From Linum tenue (taxonomy: Eukaryota > Streptophyta > Magnoliopsida > Malpighiales > Linaceae): a stretch of DNA of 64,000 nucleotides. The stretch is taken from positions 19,344,001 to 19,408,000 of the forward strand of contig CAMGYJ010000011.1 of assembly GCA_946122785.1 (NCBI GenBank). Direction: 5' to 3'. Under the pieces are notes generated by a model. That model did no database searches and was not told where the DNA came from. It saw only the letters and a list, made by a program, of their open reading frames with translations. The translations under genes and the position numbers were made by a program. Shown here piece by piece: positions 35,116 to 46,689 of the stretch (the stretch's first letter is position 1; each line of letters begins with the position of its first letter).

Positions 35116-37955
35116 ATGACCCGTAGCCAGTCGGGAGGTTTACTGCCGTTGAATCCTGAGATTGAGCGCACCTGCAAACAACTTCGGAGACAACAGCGAG
35201 CTAGACTGGCTACGGTGGAGCGCCGAGACGGCCAATTGAGCAGCGACTCCGAGGACGAGTACGAGATGGAAGGCGATCAGAACCCGCCTCCTCAGAACCA
35301 GATCCTGGGGAATGACCCAAACCCCCAGGGAGCTGGCCATCATCATCCACCACCACCGGGTCCCACCTTGGAGTACTACTATACTCCACGGATTGCTCAC
35401 ATCCGCCCGGTCATCCTCTATCCGCCCATTCCTGCAAACAACTTCGAGATCAAGCCATGCTAGATTCAACTCATCACATCCTCTATCCAGTTCCATGGCT
35501 TGAAGGATGAGGAAGCCCGGGTACATCTTTCCCGTTTTCTGCAGCTGACGAACGGGTTCAAGCTGAACGGTGTCCCGGATGACGCAATCCGCCTTCACCT
35601 CTTCCCCCATTCTCTTGCAGGGAATGCTAAGAGGTGGTTGGAGACCCAACCCCCATTGTCCATCACCTCTTGGGACGATCTGGCTGACAAGTTCGTGCAC
35701 CGGTACTATCCGGCATCGAAGACTACAGAGATTCAGCGGGAGATCACTCACTTCCGCCAAGAGCCAGATGAGTCGCTTCGTGATGCATGGGAGCGGTACA
35801 TGGGATACTTCTGGCAGTGTCCCCATCATGGCTTCAGCGATGCTTTCACAGTAGGGAACTTCTACAGCGCCCTTACTCCAGACAGCAGAGGGTGATTGAG
35901 TCCCTATGCCCAGGAGGGGATATCCTTACCAAGACTCCACCCGAGCTGAACCAGATGATCAGTACCTTGGCTGCCCGAGACCACTCCTGGGGGCAGAACA
36001 ACAGAGGCAGGAACTCCCGGCACCGGGGTGTGCATGCTATGGAGGCCAGGTCCGGGTTAGAGCAGCAGGTGGCTGAGTTGGTGCAGACATTGAAGCAGCC
36101 TAACAGTCTCCTTCCGGGCCGAGGTGTAGCTACGCCTCCAGTAGTCCAGTGTCAGTGGCGTGAGAGCCCGAATCACCGGGTGGAGGACTGTCAGGCTATG
36201 AGGGAGTCCTCTACTCCCCAAGAATAGGTGGAATTCATTGCAAATGCTAGGCGCCTGGACCCATACAGCAGTACCTACAATGAGCGATGGCGCCAGCATC
36301 CCAATTTTGCCTGGAGCAGCAACACCAACAAACCACCTGGTTTCCCTGCACCAGCAGGTGGTTTTCAGCAGAGGCAGCCCTTCCAGGCTAGGCAGGGGCC
36401 ACCACCACAGAAGCAGCCCTACCAGCCTAGGCAAGGGTAGCCATTCCAGCAGCCCCAGGCCCAGTTTGCTCAGCCTCCAGCAGCCGCAGCTCTCGATAAT
36501 CAGATGGCTGATCTGAAGAATATTTTGGCGACATTTATGACCACCAGCCATGCGAATTTCACGAGGGTGGACCAGAGCATAGCCTCTTTGGAGGCAGGGC
36601 AGAGGAACCAGGGTGCTATTTTGCAAGATCTCCAGCACCAAGTCGGTGTCCTAGCGCGCCAGCTTACTGCTCGGGCCCCGGGGACCCTACCTTCCACCAC
36701 AATCCCAAATCCACGGGACCCGCACGAGCAGTTGGATGCTATTTTCACCCTGAGCGGCAGGCCTACATCAGTTGATCCTGCCCCGACCAGGTAGGAGGCA
36801 CCACTACCTGCTTCAGCACTTCCAGCCGGTGATGCAGAAGTGCGGGTGGAGAAGGAAGCCCTTGCTCCCAAGCCACAACCAGTGGTGAAGGAGCACGTAC
36901 CCCAGCTTCCCTTTCCCACTCGCCTTCACAAGGACAAGCTGGAGACTGAGTTTGCCAAGTTTATGGCAATGTTGAAGCAGCTCAACATCAGCGTACCATT
37001 TGTGGAGGCACTGTCGAAGATGCCCAAGTACGCGAAGTTCATGAAAGATCTCTGCACCAAAAAGAAGAAACTTGGGGATCTCTCGACAGTGCTGCTGAGC
37101 GAGGAGTGTTCTGCTGTCCTGCAGAACAAGCTGCCCGAAAAGCGCAAGGATCCAGGGAGTTTTACTATCCCCCTTACTATTGGCAGCATGCATATAGGGA
37201 AGTCCTTGGCGGACCTAGGCTCTAGCATTAATGTCATGCCATACAAATTGTTCAAAAAGCTAGACCTAGGTGAACTTAGACCTACTAGGATGAGCGTTCA
37301 GCTAGCTGACCGATCCGTTGTGCATCCTAGGGGTATCATAGAGGATCTGCTTGTTAAAGTGGGTGCATTCACATATCCTGTTGATTTTGTTATTCTGGAT
37401 ATAAATGATGATGTGGATGTGCCTTTGATTTTAGGTAGACCATTTCTTGCCACCACCAAGGCATTGATTGATGTGCATGATGGTAAACTGATCTTGCGTG
37501 CTGGGAATGAACAGGCTACTTTTTCTGTGACTGAGTTTGATCACTGTGCTATGATTGCTGTCACACCTGTGCATGCTATTTCTGATCCGGTACACGAGCC
37601 TGTCGTGTATCCGTCTGCATCTCCCATTTTGCAGGACCCTCCTATCGTTCCTTCGCCGCCACTCCATCCAGCCTCGCCTCCGAACAAAAAGCTCAAGGAG
37701 GAATGGCGGCCGAAGCAGCAGGTGCCTAGGCCTACTCGGAAGAAAGGTGGAGACCACTATGAGCTGGTCCCACCTCCTGCATCACGATCACCCTGGCCAT
37801 CCGAGTACTCACTCGCTTGCATCCTGCCGGATGGCCAGGTCGAGCTGACCAATGCCGGTTGTTGTACCCGTCGAGAGCATGGCCATCATCTGAAGCTGTA
37901 CCTCAAGAGCGATGTGGATCCGCTCTTGGAGGCACCTGTTCCTGCACCTCCCTGA
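35116..37955 (+). pseudogene. gag-protease polyprotein of the TR-GAG element
   Basis: From MTRSQSGGLLPLNPEIERTC, 124 bases after the primer-binding site, the frame runs through a retrotransposon gag domain (WDDLADKFVHRYY, REITHFRQEPDESLRDAWERY, CPHHGFSDAF, GGDILTKTPPELNQM), a Q/P-rich linker near 36350-36480, and a retropepsin-like domain (KSLADLGSSINVMPYKLFKK, LLVKVGAFTYPVDFVILD, ILGRPFL) to a stop at 37955. There is no conventional zinc knuckle. Breaks: TAG at 35461, 36225, 36438 and 36792, and a frame change near 35885. The TAG at 36225 stands where the minus-strand relative at 3561 has CAG (TPQE-Q-V). The last 371 codons, covering the protease, are open. The large 3' untranslated part is 37956-39243. 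Confidence 0.9.
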
Positions 37956-39243
37956 GTATCCACCATGGGCGTCCAGCTAAAAGACGGTAAAGAAGCGCTT
38001 GTGGGGAGGCAACCCCACCTCGGTTTTCATTTATTTCTTTTGTTTTGGGTTGGATTGCCAATAGCTTTGGCTTTGGTTTGTTTTCTTTTGTCTTGGATGA
38101 TGTCATATTGGGCTGACCATTGGACCTAACGTATGTGTTTGAGCTTTTTGGTTGCTTTTAGCTCTGCCTGTGTTCCCGACTGGTCCTCTCTCCAGTCCGT
38201 TTCACGCCGACTGGTCCCTTTCCAGTCTCCTGCAGTCTGTGCATACCGGTAACATCGTTCCCCTTTCCTTCCCTCTTCTCCATTGAGGACAATGTCGATC
38301 TTAAGTGTGGGGGGATGTTTATCTTTTGACTGCATTAGATCTGTTTGTGTGCTTGGAGCCTAGTCCACTGCCCAAATTTTTAAATTTGAGGGCTCCAAGT
38401 ACGTGTTCCTTGCAATTGCCTGCTCAGTATGCTTTGAATTGACAGTCTCTGTAGTGATTTGCAACCTAGGGAGGTAGTGTAGCACTATGGAGGATGTTGA
38501 TGCATGTAAGAAGTCTCATTTCTTCTTCATATTGTGTTGGTTGATTGAGTGAATTAGTGATCTTAGGACCCTTGAATTGTGTGGTGTTGTGGACTCTCTG
38601 CCTGTCATGGACTCTTGTATCATGTTCTGAAAGTAACAGGTGCTCGAAACGTGCTTTAAAATAACGTCTCCCGTGCGAATAGGGCGAAAGTGTGTAAGGG
38701 GAGACGGGAATCCGTTCCCAATTTCCACCTACTACCTCCACCCCCCTTACATGTCTTTCCCCCGCACGAGGCTCGAGACAACTGCTCCTGGCATGGCCGG
38801 TAAGAGCCGGGCTTCCGCAAAACCTTTGCTAGGTGGGAGCCCCCGTTTTCTGCAAAAACAGGTTGGACCCTTGGAAAAAAAAAAGGAAAAAACAGAAAAA
38901 CAAGCAAAAAGAAGAAAGAAAAGGGGTTTCCAACCAGTTTCAAAAAGAAAATCGAGCACCTGGAATTAATGTGAGTCCATGATCTTTGTTTTTGAGAGTC
39001 TCTGCATCCACGATTCATTTGTCCTCTGTTCACTATTTGCCATGATGCCGACTCGGGACTAGTGCTCTCGCCGAAGAAGCTATGAGATGACTTGTGCGTC
39101 AGTTGACCTCGTAAGCTGCTAAATGATCTAGGAAGTCCGCTACCTACGATCGAGGTTGTTTGTTGCTATAGAGGTCTGGAGAGCTGCATTGGTCTGAGTT
39201 AGGTTTGCTTGGGGACAAGCAAACGGTTAAGTGTGGGGGAGTT
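37956..39243 (+). other. 3' untranslated region of the TR-GAG element
   Basis: No coding frame. The stretch 38330-39240 is homologous (inverted) to 6400-7500 of the other non-autonomous element, including CTAGTCCACTGCCCAAATTT-like and ACCTAGGGAGGTAGTGTAGC words. It ends in the polypurine tract before the 3' LTR. Confidence 0.7.
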
Positions 39244-40570
39244 TGATAGACCGATATTTACACATGTTTTCACCCCTTTTCCGAAGCCGTTTGAGATGTG
39301 GATCCTAGTGTTTTAAGCCGATTTCACGCTAGGGTGTGTGTTTATGTCATATTTCAGGTCCCGGCGTTGGAATCGAGGCGGAGAAACAAGTTCTGGGTCG
39401 AAAGGAGCGAAGTTGTGTCGAAGGGGGCTGCAGGAGGAAAATACCCGGTCGGATGGCAAAATACCCGACCGGGTATTTATCGTTTTCGGCACCCGTGAGA
39501 AACAGAGGGGGGCCCGGGCAAACGCCTTAAATCCCCGGTCGGGGATTACGAGAAGAGACCGGGGATTTTCTCCTTTAATGAAACGGCGTGTTTTGAAAAT
39601 ACCCGGTCGAAACCCTAAATACCCGACCGGGTATCGCGAGGGCAGCTGATAAAAGAGAAAGAAGGCCAATTTTCAGAGGGTTCCGAGTTTTTGAGAGAGA
39701 AAGCGATACATAGAGAGAGAAAGCGACGAACCAGAGTTCCCAAGCGCCATAGATCGATCTTCAACACCATTGGAGCCCGGTTTGAGCTTGGAGAAGTGCG
39801 ATTAAACGTCCAGGAGCAGAAATCCATCTTCACAATATGATTTCCGCGTCTGAATCTGCTTTTGCTTCTTTCTCTATGGAGTAGTTTCCCCCATTCATCT
39901 GGGTATGGGGAACCCTAGATTTGTATGCTAGGTCTGATTGTATGAACCCAAGTACAGAGTTTGTGAATTGATTATATTCGATTGAGGTTTGAATGATTGA
40001 ATGACTTGAATCCTGATCAAATTCCTGTTGTTTCTGATTTGACCTGGAATGAGAATATCTGCCTAGGTTGATAGAGTACCCTTAATCGAAGGTGGCGAAT
40101 TGGTGACTTTAGTCGAGGAGCCAATTCGCTATTCTGTACCGAAGTCTATTCGGTAGTGGAGGTTTGGTTCATTAGGGCCTCAATCTGTTTACTCCGGTGG
40201 ACGTTAGTCGCCCGCTAGAGACTCAGATTGAGAGGGTCTGGAGACCTTTAGTCGAGACTTCAGGCTAATTGAGAACCTTCTGCAGTATAACTTTCATGAA
40301 AACTGAACTTGGTAAATTGCAATACGACTTAACTGCAGTCTAGGGGGATCCATATCCGGGTGACCTCTCTTCACTTGACAACAACCGTTTATTTGCTTTG
40401 TGTTTTGTTTTCTTGAGTTGCACTAAAAGTTCACCGCTAAATAACAAGAATTCACCGAGTAGTCATCACATCTAGGACCCGGGTTGACAATAAAACCCAA
40501 ACCCGCTATACTACGCTTTAGGAAGTGGTTGCACTTGGCCATTTTCTAGAGTGACAGTAGGAGCTAGTCA
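39244..40570 (+). repeat. 3' LTR of the TR-GAG element
   Basis: 1327 bp; matches the 5' LTR except for about 20 substitutions and loss of 13 bases from the palindromic block (near 39632). Confidence 0.95.
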
Positions 40571-40784
40571 ATAGTATGGTGTAAACAATGAATGTATTTT
40601 ACATTTCTCTCATAATATGAAAACTCGTCCTGGTTATTTATGAAACAATAATTATATTAGTCAGTTTTTTGTTTTCTCTGTGGATGAATTATTTAGATAT
40701 TATTAATTTTAATTATATTTATAAATATTATATATATTCTAAACCGGGGTAGTTTGAAATCCTGCCTCCGTCACTGTCGACAAA

Positions 40785-41017
40785 CAAACATCATCGTTGT
40801 TTCTGCCTTCTTAAATATGATTTTGGGTATGGAAATCAGAATATTTGCCACTTCTCATCCCGGTCAATGCGCAAGAAGGAACACCCGAGCCCAATAAAAC
40901 TCATATACGTCAATGGCTATATTGATAGAAGGCATTTCGGTAATTTATCGTGTCTTGTAATAGATATTTCACAGAGAACTAGCAAAACTACTAAGTTAGG
41001 AAAAAAATTGAAAGTTG
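40785..41017. other. Spacer between hAT and Tat element
   Basis: About 230 bases of probable old host sequence with no recognisable feature. The Tat element's target duplication GATAC begins at 41018. Confidence 0.4.
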
Positions 41018-41022
41018 GATAC

Positions 41023-41600
41023 TGTTTGAACCTAACTGAGTGTAGGAGTGAGGTTCGGGAAAGAAAGTGGGTCAAGGGAAGTAAGCAATAGGAATCAATT
41101 ATATGACCAAGAACAAAGATCAGGGGGAGCGAGGTTGAGAGAATCAGTATCCTAGAGAGAGAAGTTGATGAATGTAGAGATAGAGTTCCGAAAATGCCAT
41201 CCCCTCACCCACCGGAGTAATTGCCATATTTGTATGCTACATGGTGGTGGGTGAGTTACATGATGGTACAATGACATGACCACTGACATGTCAGGGGTTT
41301 AGGCCACACCTCTACCTAGGACAAGTGGGTTTATCTATGATTGTATCTAGGACTATGATGTGACCACTCCTCGAGAAACGTGGCATCGTTTTCTGCGGCT
41401 CTTTGGTCTGGTCAACGCTTGGTTCGGACGTCATCGTTCAGCCGTTGATCTCTCCACCTGCGTGTGTAGCCTCTGCCGCGCTCGAGGTCTTCGCGCTGGA
41501 GCGCCTTCGGTCGCGTCGCGCTCTGACGTGCCTGGCAGCAGCGGGGGGTAATGCCGGTGCGCTTCCCTGGCGCGGCTAGGTCCAAGTCACATGCCCAACA
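41023..41600 (-). repeat. 3' LTR of the Tat element
   Basis: 578 bp from TGTTTGAACCTAACTGAG to CATGCCCAACA on the plus strand. Next to it (41601-41612) the minus strand reads ATGGGGGGCAAT, a polypurine tract. Confidence 0.93.
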
Positions 41601-42155
41601 ATTGCCCCCCATCAGGGGGTATTCCGTGAATACCGCCTGTTGAGATTTCCGCGTGATTGAATCGGATTTGCGTGATCTCCGTGGGTGGGATTTTCCGGGT
41701 TCATTGCGCGCGACGCTTGTGGTTGAAGTTGTTCTGATCGCGCAGTTTCCGTGGGATTCTTCATGCTCGTTGTGCGTGCCACTTGGGGTCAAAGATGGGT
41801 CGTTGAGATGTTTTTTGATTTCGGGTTTGTGTGCGCGGTTGTCTGATTTTTGCGTGATTGGCTCGGGTCTGCGCGATCTCCGTGGGTGGGATTCTCCGGT
41901 CTCTTTGTGCGTGATGCTCGTGATCGAAGTTGGGCTCGGGGTGTCTTTTTTCTTCTTCGCGGGTGTGCCATGCCCCCCAGGCGGTGCGCGACACTTGTGA
42001 TGTCATCGGCTAGTGCCTATGCCTGGTAGGCGTCCACGTGTCCTTTTATGATTGGACTACTTGGGCGGGGATTTTTGAAATTCGAAAAGGATTGATTGGA
42101 TCTGACGGTTACGATTCCCGATGTGACTTTAACCCTTCGTTTTCCCTTTGTCGAC

Positions 42156-42163
42156 TATAAATA
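42156..42163 (+). promoter_or_regulatory. TATA box of the antisense gene
   Basis: TATAAATA lies 145 bases before an ATG in good context (TACCATGG, ATG at 42308), followed by a pyrimidine-rich leader. It reads opposite to the retrotransposon pol genes, giving the antisense gene its own promoter. Confidence 0.65.
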
Positions 42164-42307
42164 TCGGTTTGCTATCGGGGAACTGGACTCATCTGTTTTC
42201 TTTGAACTCTGTTTCCTGTTTCTTCACTCTTCCCTTATCCGAGATTCCTCTCCTTCTTCTACAACCTCCATTCTCATTTCGCTGCTGCTAAAACTCGAAG
42301 TATTACC

Positions 42308-45300
42308 ATGGCTAGTATCAACGTCAACGAGACCGAGGTCGTGCAAGGCGAAGAAGGTAATCTCTCCCCTCATTCGCACACTTCTACCGATCCCTCGCTG
42401 GAATTAACCGATTCCGACTAGGGCTGGTAAACGGTCGGTAACCAGTTAAACCGGTTACCGTTTTACCGGTTACCGGTATACCGAACATCATTACCCTGGC
42501 ACTGTTTGCCGATACCAGAATAGTTTCGGTAAACCGTTATCGGAACGGGACGGTACCGGTATTGTGTCGGTTACCCGTTTTACCGCAAACGGCGAGGATG
42601 AACTTTGTCTGCGAGCCCACTCTGCTTCATTTGTCCGTCAATAAATTCTGCATCAGAAGGTTGTGAGTCTGTGACGGTGTACAGGAAGGGTGGGGAGGGG
42701 ACTGGGGATTTTCTGCTCCATTAAACCATTATCATTATCTTTGTGTGGAGTGAGAGTCAATTGGTGGTTGGTGCTTTGGTGGAGTGAGAATCAATTAATG
42801 TGTCCATTTGGCCATTTGTGGCTCCATTAATTTCCTCGTTCGGTTTGCTCCTCTGCTCGGCAATAACATATACACAGCCACGCTGCAAAAGCCAAAAGCA
42901 AACCACAACAGATTAATAAATTTTGATGTTTCAAATTATAAATAATAACACATTGGCCATTGCTCCTCTGCTCGGCTGCAAGCCTGCAACACAGACACGG
43001 CTGCTCTCCTCTGCTCGGCGATAACAATTAACACCGAAACAAATACAGTGAAACAGATAACAAATTATAAATCAAATTTCATTACATGCAATCGATGGAG
43101 AGGACGAACTGAACTGCTGGGCTGCTGGGTCGACGGGAACAGAGCCCGAGGTACCGTACTGGGATGCTGGGTTGTGGCTCGTGGCTCGAGCGTGCTCCGG
43201 CGACGGATAGGACGAAGATTCTCCAGGTTTCGGTCGGCCGACGTTTCGATTCGAAGAGTGAGGAGGAATCGGGAGGCGTGAATTGTCGTGCGGCAGGCAG
43301 GGAGCGATGCAAATAGATTAATAGACTATCAACTAATTACTAGTACCTAGGTTAATTACTTAGTTGGGGAGGCTTGGGGCCTTGTGGACATGGGGCGACG
43401 TTTGCTTGGCTAGCCTTTCATTTTCGATATCGGATTACCGAAGTCCCGACGGTAAATTACCGAAGCCATGTCGGTGTACCGCTTCCCCCATTCCCACATC
43501 CGAATACCGTTCCATACGGTTAACGGTTTAGCCGGTAACCGCGGTTACCGGTACGGTTATCGGTTATACCATTAACCGCAATACTGTTTACCAGCCCTAA
43601 TTCCAACAACGGGGGCAGCGGCGGGGCTGATGATGAGGGGGTTCCGGCGACGCTGTCGTTCGACGCCGGGTCGGAGAATGATTTCGACGGTATGGTTGCG
43701 TCTGGAGTGGACAGGCAGGCCCGAGCGCTCGTGGAGTGCTGATAATTCGGCGTGGTCGTGCTGGGGGGTCTGGGGTCGCCAACACCGAGACGCGCGAGGA
43801 GTCTGATACACAATCAGAGCCGCATTGTGTTGCGCGCGTGTCGGAGGCAATGAGCCTCCTAGGGCTACGCGGGTCGACGCTGCATATATCGTCTTAGACT
43901 GGGCGGAGATGTGGGGCGATCAGCCGGCGCTGCACGACAATCTTATGCGCGGGCCTGACCACGCGTCTATCTACGATCTCGAGGACGTGGCGGATATAAT
44001 CCGCAGGTTGGGCTTGCCCCCCCCCCCCCCCCCCATTGGGAGTACGCTGCTCCTTCTGCGCGAAGCATGGTGGGCAATTGCCCCCCGGGGTGGTTTGGCG
44101 TCTACACGGAGTATTGGGTGATGGGGTTCAAGTTCCCCATCGACCCACTGTTATGCGCTTTGTACAGGCGCCTCAACTGCTCCGTTGGGCGGCTCTCCCC
44201 TTCAGTAATCATGCACGCGAGCTTTCTCCGCCTCGCGTGCAAAAGGCTTAACATTGAGCCGTCTTACGGCTTGTTCCGGAAGATATACAAAATCAAGGAG
44301 CCGACAAGGAGAAGCGACTTCCTTTCCATCAAACGTCGCGACAAGAGGCCTGACGGCTTCGTGTATGGATCGCCCAAGTTAAAGAAAACTTGGTTCGAGC
44401 GCTTCTTCTATGTCAAGCCAACTCCCGGGGAGTGGGCGAGTGAGTTTGTGGCGGAGCCAACTGTCTAGAAGAAAGGCGGCACGCTCGGATATGAGTCGGA
44501 CCCAGGCAATTACGTTTGGCTCGACGATGAGTACGAGGCATGCATGTCGCATAAGTTCAATTTATACGCGGGGGGAGTCCGCGAGGCTTGTTTGGAGGAG
44601 CTTTTTGCCGATGGTTAGTTGTGTCGCTTTTCTTTTGCATTCTATCATATTAACCGCCTTCTTACGATTTTTGGCGCAAGTGTTGACTTCTCCAGCTTGG
44701 TAAGCATGATGTCGGTTGACGACGTCGTGAAGGCGCCGTGTGCCGAGAGAAAGAAGAAGAAGGTGGGCGCGCCGTCGAAGAATGCAAAGCGGAAGGAGAT
44801 CGAACAGCCATTGGCTGTTGAGAAGCCCCGTAAGGCGGCTCGATTGGCTGAGTAACCTGCGCAAGCGGCGCAGCCTGTGCAAGCGGAACAACCAGCACCT
44901 GCGACGCAACTGCTGTCTCTGGCGATTTCGGAGCCAGAGGCGCAGGTGAATAGGTCTTCCCGGCCTGAGAGGGTAGCGGTTGGCAGCTCATCGGGGGCCA
45001 CCATCCAGCAAAAACTGCCCGAAATGGCTGGCTTCGGAGGGACTGCCGCCACTGCCATCAACTACTTTCGCGATGTGCGGATTCACACTAGTGCGGCTTG
45101 CAATTGCGCCGCCGCGAATGCCGCGCTTCGGGCGCTCGGGCCTGTCCTGAGTGTCCCGACGCGACTGGAGAAGTCTGACCCCCTTCAGGACCTGGCTCAG
45201 GTCCACTTCGCGGTAAGATTAGGTTGAGTCCTCGCGAGCCTTCATTATTTGTCTTCAATGTTTTGCTAAGTATTTTAGCGTTTTGATTGTAGGGTTTGTT

Positions 45301-46002
45301 GGCGACCTTCCGAGCCCAACAGGAGCGAGCTTCGCAGCGCGCGAAGATGAAGGCGGAGGAATCGAGGATTGTTCAGCTGGAGGGGAAGCTTGCTGGAGCG
45401 CAAAATCGTGCGGACGTGGCAACGAATAAAGCCAATGAGGCTATGGAGGAGCTCGGCGTCCTGCAGAGCAAGCTGGCTGCTGACGTGGAGGCGGCTAAAG
45501 AGCAGGTGCGGACCGAGGAGCGCTCCTCCATCCGGGAGCAGTTGGAGGCTGCTTACGCGGAGAAGCTGAAGCAGACTCGCGAAGAACTCCAAAAGGAGAA
45601 GGATGACCTGGTCCGCCTTTACAGTGTCGCGAAGGCGGAAGCTGTGCGCGCAGCCGAGGTTGCGGCCTTTCGTCAGTTCAAGTCTTCCCCCTCTTTCGGG
45701 AAGATTTTGGCGGATGCCATGACCAAGTCCGTGATCGCGGTCGGCAAGAAGGTGTGACCAGAGAACCCGGGAGTACGCTTGGATACTGGCGAGATGGTCC
45801 AACACGTCAAAGTGTGGATTGGCGAGAAGCAGTTCTTGGAGTCTGACTCGGAGTCGGGGATGAGGATGAGGATGAGGAAGAGGGGGGACGCCCGGATGGA
45901 GAGGAAGCTGAGGGCGCGAGCGGGGATGGCGAGAAAGCTGATGCAGCACCGACTAACACAGAGGATGTTCAGCCTAACACTGATGGTGTTCAGGCAGACT
46001 AA
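42308..46002 (+). pseudogene. Antisense ORF (aORF) of the Tat element, gypsy-type putative transposase domain, broken
   Basis: The plus-strand gene begins MASINVNETEVVQGEEG. After a nested hAT (42419-43599) it continues with an acidic stretch and then a conserved domain (VLDWAEMWGDQPAL, NCPPGWFGVYTEYWVMGFKF, HASFLRLACKRLNIEPSYG, FFYVKPTPGEWASEF). Family knowledge: this is the domain called putative gypsy-type transposon, seen in antisense ORFs of Tat elements; its role is unknown. Two likely introns follow (about 44612-44695, GTTAGT...CTCCAG, and 45212-45293, GTAAGA...TTGTAG). The C-terminal exon is a long coiled coil (QLEGKLAGAQNRADVATNKA) and an acidic tail. Breaks: the hAT, a frame change near 43740, an 18-C run at 44017-44034 with a frame change, TAG at 44466, TAA at 44853 and TGA near 45755. 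Confidence 0.75.
42419..43599. mobile_element. Non-autonomous hAT transposon nested in the antisense gene
   Basis: Ends TAGGGCTGGTAAACGG and, reversed, TAGGGCTGGTAAACAG. Flanks ATTCCGAC (42411-42418) and ATTCCAAC (43600-43607) form an 8-bp duplication with one change. Both ends hold many TACCGGTTACCG-type words. There is no transposase frame. Removing it joins codons of the antisense gene in frame (TDS to NNG). Confidence 0.85.
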
Positions 46003-46159
46003 GTGTAGTCGCGCTAGTCTAGTGCCTTTTTTTTTTAATTTGTTGCTTTGTCGTTTTTCCTATTCTCTAATTTTTTATCAAGTGTAGTTGCGAACGTTGC
46101 TCCCGCTTAATCAAATCCAAAAAGTTTGCCTTTGTGGCGTTCATGATATGCTCGTTCAT

Positions 46160-46655
46160 TTGTTAGCGCGGATAACTCATGATTATTGCTATTGTTTTTG
46201 TTTTGGCGAACTTTGTAGGCGCGAATAGTTCATGACTATTGCTATATATATATTTTTTATTTTATTTTTTATTTTTTGAACTGAGAAGGCGCGAATAATT
46301 CATGACTATTGCTATTGCTTGTTCTGTCGAACTAAGTGGACGCGAATAGTTCATGACTATTGCTATTGTTTTTGTTCTGGCGAACTTTGTAGGCGCGAAT
46401 AGTTCATGACTATTGCTATTGTTTGTTCTGACGAACTGAGAAGGCGCGAATAGTTCATGACTATTGCTATTGTTTGTTCTGTAGAACTGAGTGGGCGCGA
46501 ATAGTTCATGACTATTGCTATTGTTTTTGTTCTGGCGAACTTTGTAGGTGCGAATAGTTCATGACTATTGCTATTGTTTGTTCTGTCGAACTGAGAAGGT
46601 GCGAATAGTTCATGACTATTGCTATTGTTTGTTCTGTCGAACTGAGTACTTTTTA
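46160..46655. repeat. Minisatellite of ~52-bp units between integrase and antisense gene
   Basis: About nine units, each with GCGCGAATAGTTCATGACT and ATTGCTATTGTTTGTTCTG, then a CGAACT(G/T) spacer. Each contains the near-palindrome AATAGTTCATGACTATT. Tandem repeats in the 3' region of Tat/Ogre elements are a known feature. Confidence 0.92.
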
Positions 46656-46689
46656 TTCTCTTGCGACAATGCGCCATTACGAACAAGAT

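Larger units (their letters stand above)
33628..40570 (+). mobile_element. Young non-autonomous LTR retrotransposon (TR-GAG type, Athila-like)
   Basis: LTRs 33628-34967 and 39244-40570 are flanked by perfect 5-bp duplications ATAGT (33623-33627 and 40571-40575). The primer-binding site is tRNA-Asp type and a polypurine tract (AGTGTGGGGGAGTT, 39230-39243) precedes the 3' LTR. The LTRs differ at about 20 positions by eye plus one 13-bp deletion, so insertion is fairly recent. The interior carries only gag and protease; no polymerase or integrase exists, so it must have moved with enzymes of a partner. Confidence 0.93.
33436..40776. mobile_element. Short hAT-type element split by an LTR retrotransposon
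   Basis: The left end CACAGGCGGAGGCAGG and the reversed right end CAGTGACGGAGGCAGG match at 13 of 16 positions. The flanks are TCGGCAAA (33428-33435) and TCGACAAA (40777-40784), an 8-bp duplication with one change. Removing the nested LTR element leaves only about 390 bp, so this was a MITE-sized hAT before it was interrupted. Confidence 0.65.

Noticed and set aside
46160..46655. Regular repeats with spacers, CRISPR-like at first sight
   Set aside because: The whole ~52-bp unit is repeated including the 'spacer', there are no cas genes, and the locus lies in a plant retrotransposon. It is a minisatellite.
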